Assembly (NCBI GenBank): GCA_016283605.1
Contig: JAEENF010000009.1
Span: 1 to 16,806 of the forward strand
Length of the DNA stretch: 16,806 nucleotides
Source: Prevotella sp.
GTDB taxonomy: Bacteria > Bacteroidota > Bacteroidia > Bacteroidales > Bacteroidaceae
Direction: 5' to 3'
In this document: positions 12,537 through 16,806 of the stretch, piece after piece
Position numbering within the stretch: the first letter of the stretch is position 1
Layout: each line of letters begins with the position of its first letter
Program-made: the position numbers and the translations under genes
Notes under the pieces: generated by a model
Told to the model about the DNA's origin: nothing
The model's database searches: none
Seen by the model: the letters and a program-made list of their open reading frames with translations, nothing else

Positions 12537-13964
12537 TTACTTGATGTCGCGGATCTGAATAGCGGGAGCGTATTCAGGATTGATGGCGAGGATCTTAGCG
12601 GCAAACTCCTTAGCCGTAGCCTTGTCGTTCTTCACGAGGAAGTTATAAGCCATCAGATAGTGATAGGCTGTGGTCAGCATCGAGTTGTCTGACTTGCTCT
12701 TCTCGGGCTTAGCGCTGATGAGCTGAGCCAGCTGCTCGTAGTAAGGCTTGGCGAGACCCTTCTTAGAGTCGGGATCGAGCTTACTGTTGATGTTGGCACG
12801 CATATAGGTGGCGTACTCCTGAGCATCAGCGAACTTGGCGGCCATATCTTTGTAGACACCGTCGGCCTGCAAGAGAGCAGCTTCCTTAGCATCCTTGGCT
12901 TCCAGATTGTCTGACTGCTTAGAATAGAGGCTACCCAGACCAGCCCAGTCGTTCATCGTGGCATTCTTCTTGGCCTCGAGGAAGTCCTTGTAGTACTTAA
13001 TGGCGTTTTCGAAGTTCTGGTCCTCGACATAGTTGTCAGAAACAGCCTTCAGGATGTCCCAGCGCTTGATCATCGAAGAGTCATTCACCAGCTCGAGGGC
13101 CTTGTCGTACTGCTTATAAGCATTCTCCTTATCCTTCAGGGCGTTGTAGATGAGTGCGGTGTAATAGTGGTCGTACTCATTGAACTTCGCACTGTCAGTC
13201 TCGTTGAAGTACTTGTGGATGTAACCCTTAGCGGCATCGTAGTTCTTCAACTCGTAATTAGAGAACATAGCCAGACGATTGAACATCGGGTTGCGGGGCG
13301 TCAGTTTGATACCAGCCTCACAAGCCTTCAAGGCATCCTCGAAGTGACCGGTGAAGTAGCTGCAACGTGCAAACTCGTTCAGATAGCTCTTGTCGAGCTT
13401 GTTGACGTCGGCCTTGCGATAAGCTTCGTAAGCAGCCTTCTCATCGTTAGAGAGCATGTAGATGTGTCCGGTGAAGGCGTCAACGTCCTCATTAGGACAA
13501 TTCTTCTTCATCTCCTGCAGCTTCTCGGCAGACTGTCTCGGACTGATCTTACGATACACCATGGCCCACTTCTTGTAACCTACGGGATTTGTGGGGTCGA
13601 AGTGGATAGCCTGGTTGTAGAAACTTGCGGCCTTACCGCCATCGGTACCCATAGCCTCGATATCACCCAGGAGGAGATATGCGGGAGCATAGCTGTACTT
13701 TGGCTTTACGACAGCGTTGGCCATATCGGCGCAGGAACGAGCCAGAGCGGTGTCTTTTGCCTCATAGAGGGCACGTCCAAGTTTCAACAGAGCCTCAGGA
13801 TTCTTCTTGTTCTTCTTCTGGGCTACTTTTACTAACTCGGCTGTGTTGCCAGCCTTACTCTTGATGGCATCGAGGGCAGCGTTGAGTTCAGCTTCCTGAG
13901 CCATAACCGAAGTGCTCATGCCTAGCATCAGCACTGACATTGCTAAATATTTGATCGTTTTCAT
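12537..13964 (-). CDS. Exported tetratricopeptide repeat (TPR) protein of the TonB operon
   Basis: This 475-residue protein has a signal peptide at residues 1-23 (MKTIKYLAMSVLMLGMSTSV, then MAQ), so it is periplasmic or attached to the outer membrane. The rest is a helical-repeat solenoid. Recognisable TPR motifs include PEALLKLGRALYEAKDTALA, APAYLLLGDIEAMG through ASFYNQAIHFDPTNP, the run EDALKACEAGIKLTPRNP, the pair DHYYTALIYNALKDKENAYK and QYDKALEL, and a final NFLVKNDKATAKEFAAKILA just before NPEYAP. TPR solenoids bind proteins or peptides. Its place at the end of an exbD-exbD-tonB-PstS-like cluster suggests a scaffold that works with the TonB system, but the partner is unknown. The 77-bp gap before it shows no clear TAnnTTTGC promoter and no terminator, so it is probably transcribed with the upstream genes. 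The terminator follows at 12491-12516. Confidence 0.88.
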   Translation of the reverse strand: MKTIKYLAMSVLMLGMSTSVMAQEAELNAALDAIKSKAGNTAELVKVAQKKNKKNPEALLKLGRALYEAKDTALARSCADMANAVVKPKYSYAPAYLLLGDIEAMGTDGGKAASFYNQAIHFDPTNPVGYKKWAMVYRKISPRQSAEKLQEMKKNCPNEDVDAFTGHIYMLSNDEKAAYEAYRKADVNKLDKSYLNEFARCSYFTGHFEDALKACEAGIKLTPRNPMFNRLAMFSNYELKNYDAAKGYIHKYFNETDSAKFNEYDHYYTALIYNALKDKENAYKQYDKALELVNDSSMIKRWDILKAVSDNYVEDQNFENAIKYYKDFLEAKKNATMNDWAGLGSLYSKQSDNLEAKDAKEAALLQADGVYKDMAAKFADAQEYATYMRANINSKLDPDSKKGLAKPYYEQLAQLISAKPEKSKSDNSMLTTAYHYLMAYNFLVKNDKATAKEFAAKILAINPEYAPAIQIRDIK

Positions 13965-14041
13965 AATGCTCTTGTTTTTAAGTTATACTTCGTGTTAATT
14001 GTCTCTCGATTGTATGACGTTTGAATTTTCAAAAAGTTTAA

Positions 14042-15001
14042 TCACTCTTTCTTGATGATGACGTCTCTGACGTTCATGTTCGCCGATCGCGGCAGCAGGC
14101 CTGCCCGCAGGATGATCTTCTGACCTCTTGGCAGCTGGCAGAAATGTGCGAAGCTGGTAGGGACGCCGTTGGGACGGGGATCGTTCAACAGGGCGTAGAT
14201 CGTGCGGCATAAGGGATAGTTGCCATTATATAGATAGTACTGATAGGGTTTCCAGCTGTTGTAGCTCTTGGCAGAGTCCATCTTGCTGACGCCCATTACG
14301 GTAATATTCTTCTTAAAGGTGACATTGGTCGTGTCGCGTTTGTCGTTGAGCCAGTTGCTGCCGATGATGCCGAGGGCATTGCTGTGTTTCTCGACGTAGT
14401 CGACCACAGCGGCACTGGTCTTCACGGCTCCAATGTTCTTGGCGCTGAACTGCTGACCTCCGAGGATGGAGTCTACACACCAGCGCACGGTGCTCGACAG
14501 GGGATTGTCGAAGACCACGTCGATTTCGCCAAGTTTGGATTGTGAATAGAGATCTTTCCACTGGGAAACCTCTCCCTTGAGGATACGTGCGAAGTCCTTT
14601 ACGGTGATGCAGGTATCGGGATTGGCGTTGTTGACGATGATAGCCAGACCGTCGTACGCGATGGGTATCGCTCTTGGCAGGTACTTCCGGTCTATCAGGT
14701 TCTGGCGCTCCTTCTGTGTGAAGTCACGGGTGGTGAAGGCCAGCCAGGTCTCCAGCTTCATCAGCTTTGCTACGGCATCCTGTTCATTGATGTACAGGGG
14801 TGTGATGCTGTCGAGGGTCTGGTTCTGAAAATAGTACAGCTCTTCGTCAAGGATGGGGTAGAAGCTCTCATCGGCAGCCAGCACGCTGGCAGCTTTCTGA
14901 TAGGCCTCTTCCAATTCAGGATTAGGCTTGTTCCCACAAGCGAGGAACAAGCCTAATATCAGTGTTAATCCAACGAATTTTAATTTGTTGAATGCGTTCA
15001 T
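14042..15001 (-). CDS. PstS-like periplasmic substrate-binding lipoprotein
   Basis: This 319-residue protein resembles phosphate-binding PstS proteins but is not part of a Pst transporter here. The N terminus is a lipoprotein signal (LTLILGLFLACG, lipidated Cys22). Family landmarks are TTRDFTQKE at about 90-98, IAYDGLAIIVNNANPDT at about 114-130, LKGEVSQWKD at about 141-150, and DNPLSSTVRW at about 165-174, the place of the SGT phosphate loop. The first phosphate loop of PstS (GSTT-type) is replaced by ADESFYP at about 42-48, so the ligand may not be phosphate. There is no pstCAB nearby. It lies 9 nt behind tonB, an operon arrangement I recall as common in Bacteroidetes. A role in sensing or delivering a ligand for the TonB machinery is plausible but unproven. 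Confidence 0.82.
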   Translation of the reverse strand: MNAFNKLKFVGLTLILGLFLACGNKPNPELEEAYQKAASVLAADESFYPILDEELYYFQNQTLDSITPLYINEQDAVAKLMKLETWLAFTTRDFTQKERQNLIDRKYLPRAIPIAYDGLAIIVNNANPDTCITVKDFARILKGEVSQWKDLYSQSKLGEIDVVFDNPLSSTVRWCVDSILGGQQFSAKNIGAVKTSAAVVDYVEKHSNALGIIGSNWLNDKRDTTNVTFKKNITVMGVSKMDSAKSYNSWKPYQYYLYNGNYPLCRTIYALLNDPRPNGVPTSFAHFCQLPRGQKIILRAGLLPRSANMNVRDVIIKKE

Positions 15002-15010
15002 TTCTACAGA

Positions 15011-15844
15011 TTACTGGAGTCTGAAGGTTACAGGAACGGTGTACTTTACACGTACGGCAGATCCGTTCTGCTTACCGGGCTGCCACTTCGGCATGGACTT
15101 CACCACGCGGGCGGCCTCCTTGTCGAGTGACGGGTCAACAGACTTCACAACCTTTACGTCGGTGATAGAACCGTCGCGCTCAACGACGAAGGTTACGATA
15201 ACACGGCCCTGAACACCATTCTCCTCAGCAACGACTGGGTACTTGATGTTCTTCGACAGATACTCGAGCAGGGCAGCCTGTCCACCAGGGAACTGAGGCA
15301 TTTCCTCTACGACGTCGAAGACCTTGGTCTCTTCTTCCTTCGGTTTCTCGGGCTCGGCAATCACTTCCTTTGCCTTCAGCACCTCACCGGCCTCTTCATC
15401 ATTACCTTCAACGGTGAAAGCACCGATGGCGGTGTTCGTAGCAGCCAGTTCCTCCTGAGATTTCATCTCCTGGTCTTCCTGTACTTCTTCGTCCTTCTTG
15501 ATTTCAGGGGTCGTAAATGCTACAGAGCTCTTTACCTTCTCAACTTCAATTTTCTCAATCTGAGGTTCTTCCTTACGCTCTACCTTAGCTTCCTTCTTCT
15601 CTGCGAGGCTCGTCAGCTCCACATCGGTCTCGATAGCGGCATTACGTGATGCAATGTAGTTGTCGATAGATACCTTTGCGATGACGATGGCAGCGATGAT
15701 AGCAAAGCCGGCGAACATAGTCAGCAGGGCCTTCAGGTTACGTTTACCTGTGCCCTTACGTAATTGATAAGCTCCGTATGCCTGGTTCTTACCATCAAAC
15801 ACGAGGTCGACCCAGCCATTATCTATAAGATCTATTTTTCCCAT
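15011..15844 (-). CDS. tonB: Energy transducer TonB
   Basis: This 277-residue protein passes energy from the proton motive force, through ExbB/ExbD, to TonB-dependent outer-membrane receptors. The N-terminal cytoplasmic segment of about 37 residues, with WVDLVFDGKNQAYGAYQLRK, is typical of Bacteroidetes TonB proteins. A single transmembrane helix follows at about 38-60 (ALLTMFAGFAIIAAIVIAKV). The periplasm-spanning linker (about 75-175) is rich in Lys, Glu, Val and Pro rather than in the Pro-Lys repeats of enteric TonB. The C-terminal domain occupies the last 100 residues: FPGGQAALLEYLSKNIKYPV, then GVQGRVIVTFVVERDGSI, and MPKWQPGKQNG before the last strand VKYTVPVTFRLQ. It lies 26 nt behind exbD and 9 nt ahead of the PstS-like gene. 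Several tonB paralogues per genome are usual, so the receptor served is unknown. Confidence 0.96.
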   Translation of the reverse strand: MGKIDLIDNGWVDLVFDGKNQAYGAYQLRKGTGKRNLKALLTMFAGFAIIAAIVIAKVSIDNYIASRNAAIETDVELTSLAEKKEAKVERKEEPQIEKIEVEKVKSSVAFTTPEIKKDEEVQEDQEMKSQEELAATNTAIGAFTVEGNDEEAGEVLKAKEVIAEPEKPKEEETKVFDVVEEMPQFPGGQAALLEYLSKNIKYPVVAEENGVQGRVIVTFVVERDGSITDVKVVKSVDPSLDKEAARVVKSMPKWQPGKQNGSAVRVKYTVPVTFRLQ

Positions 15845-15870
15845 AGTTCTTTTCCGTTTTTAGGGGTTAA

Positions 15871-16533
15871 TCACTTGACGCCAGCCTTCTCGATGAGATC
15901 CTTGTCTTCCTGGCTCATCTTGTCGACATTGTCAATGACGTACTTATCAATGTTGCTGATCAGCATCTCGTCGAGAGCTGCGACCATGTTCTCGTAGGTA
16001 GCGGTGTCAAGAGGACGGATGATGACGGTCATCGTAGGAACCTTCTCGCCGTTGGGGAGTTCACCCTTCTTCAGCTTCTTCAACTGTTCCTGATACTGCT
16101 CGTCGGTCATCTTCGAGTTGTACTCGTTCTTCTTGGCGTCAAGTTCCTTCTTGGCCAACTTGATCTTAGCTACTGGGTTTACACCCTCCTCAGTGGTATG
16201 CTCCAGGAGCACCTTCTCGATACCGTCCTTACCATAGGTAGTCTCCTTGACACAAGAGGGATCATCGTACTTTGGCAGTCCGGCGATGTACCACACCTTG
16301 TTATCTGAACCCAGATAAAGGGTAATGGTGTGTGAAGCCTTCGTGACCTGCTTGTCCTTCTCGTCCAGGTTCTCCTGGTCGTTCGACGGCATGGTCAGCT
16401 GCATGGCCTGCGGCTTGGCCAGCGTAGTACACAGCATGAAGAAGGTGATCAGAAGCATCATCATGTCTACCATCGGCGTGAAGTTCACGCGGGTATCCAT
16501 TTTCTTTTGCTTGGATAGATTTTTCTTTGCCAT
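15871..16533 (-). CDS. exbD: Biopolymer transport protein ExbD (long form)
   Basis: This 220-residue inner-membrane protein is part of the TonB-ExbB-ExbD motor. A basic cytoplasmic N terminus (MAKKNLSKQKKMDTRVNFTP) leads into one membrane helix (about 21-40) with the conserved proton-channel Asp23 in PMVDMMMLLITFFML. The periplasmic part is much longer than the usual ExbD of about 140 residues. It holds an insert of charged, probably coiled-coil sequence (about 120-150, KIKLAKKELDAKKNEYNSK) before the conserved end TVIIRPLDTATYENMVAALD. It starts 7 nt after the end of a second exbD gene, an arrangement common in Bacteroidetes, where two ExbD types may form mixed complexes. Confidence 0.93.
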   Translation of the reverse strand: MAKKNLSKQKKMDTRVNFTPMVDMMMLLITFFMLCTTLAKPQAMQLTMPSNDQENLDEKDKQVTKASHTITLYLGSDNKVWYIAGLPKYDDPSCVKETTYGKDGIEKVLLEHTTEEGVNPVAKIKLAKKELDAKKNEYNSKMTDEQYQEQLKKLKKGELPNGEKVPTMTVIIRPLDTATYENMVAALDEMLISNIDKYVIDNVDKMSQEDKDLIEKAGVK

Positions 16534-16540
16534 AATACTA

Positions 16541-16806
16541 CTAGTCGTTTAAACGTTTAACATCGAGATTCGTGATCAACTGGAAACGGTTCTCGTTCAT
16601 GTCCTGAAGCTCTGACATCAATTTCTTGATGGTTCCATAAGGCGTCTTTGAGTCGCACTTGATGGCGAGTTTGATGTCAGCGTTAGCATCGCGGGCTGCT
16701 GTAACCCACTCCTGGAATTCACTCTTTCCGCCGTTGATACTGTCGAGCGGCAGACCGAGTGTCTGGATAGCCTCTGCCATCTTCTCAGGCTCGAGGGAGA
16801 GGTATT
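16541..16806 (-). CDS. Second ExbD-type biopolymer transporter (C-terminal part, cut by the window edge)
   Basis: This is the last 87 or so residues of a gene that continues past the right edge. The frame is open to the edge (YLSLEPEK, then MAEAIQTLGLPLDS). The visible part is the periplasmic domain: a helix, then ADIKLAIKCDSKTPYGTIKK and LMSELQDMNENRFQLITN, which matches the ExbD/TolR pattern of a beta strand with conserved Asp and a helix that follows changes in the partner. The membrane helix is not visible. The stop (TAG at 16541-16543) is 7 nt before the next exbD. An exbB gene would be expected just beyond the edge. Confidence 0.85.
   Translation of the reverse strand, partial: YLSLEPEKMAEAIQTLGLPLDSINGGKSEFQEWVTAARDANADIKLAIKCDSKTPYGTIKKLMSELQDMNENRFQLITNLDVKRLND

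Noticed and set aside
13167..13835. 222-codon plus-strand frame opposite the TPR gene
   Set aside because: Val/Leu-rich mirror image of Asp/Glu/Lys-rich TPR codons; no start context.
16548..16557. Palindromic CGTTTAAACG near the second exbD stop
   Set aside because: It lies within coding sequence and is short; no reason to call it an operator.

Overview
The window reads as chromosomal DNA of a Bacteroidales bacterium, most likely a member of the Prevotellaceae. Several things point there. Six gene starts are preceded by the Bacteroidetes -7 promoter element TAnnTTTGC. Start codons sit behind A-rich leaders with no clear Shine-Dalgarno. The proteins include PorT (type IX secretion), Bacteroidetes-style TonB and long ExbD proteins, a DUF4421 protein and a stand-alone AICAR transformylase. 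No insertion sequence, phage, CRISPR array, tRNA or rRNA was seen.

Layout, left to right. (1) Bases 1-2793, plus strand: the end of a MacB/FtsX-type ABC permease, a membrane-fusion protein and a TolC-like outer-membrane factor, together a tripartite efflux pump. They end at a strong hairpin terminator (2799-2826). (2) Bases 2813-5453, minus strand: a stand-alone AICAR transformylase, a small lysine-rich protein and an exported GH53 endo-galactanase whose stop codon lies in the loop of that same terminator. (3) Bases 5530-6086: a 50-residue hypothetical protein (plus) converging on rplS (minus), whose leader holds a candidate regulatory hairpin. (4) Bases 6336-7956, plus: a 5'-nucleotidase split into two genes, with the C-terminal domain gene first and the metallophosphatase domain gene second. 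(5) porT (minus, 7957-8721), whose stop codon abuts that of the nucleotidase, diverging from a 55-residue 2[4Fe-4S] ferredoxin (8908-9075). (6) Bases 9137-12416, minus: a patatin/POTRA/beta-barrel protein overlapping a DUF4421 outer-membrane protein. (7) Bases 12537-16806, minus: TPR protein, PstS-like lipoprotein, TonB, ExbD and a second ExbD cut by the right edge. This looks like an envelope energy-transduction operon; exbB is probably just outside.

Most genes here serve the cell envelope: efflux, TonB energy coupling, outer-membrane barrels, type IX secretion and exported enzymes. The most unusual signal is a dispersed set of degenerate 7-bp tandem repeats. In one orientation they carry stop codons in every frame, and one array lies directly behind a gene. 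In the other orientation they are open in all frames and encode a hydrophobic seven-residue cycle. Two of them form the hydrophobic core of signal peptides (the TolC-like protein and PorT). The repeats may be a mobile or slippage-generated source of gene ends and export signals.
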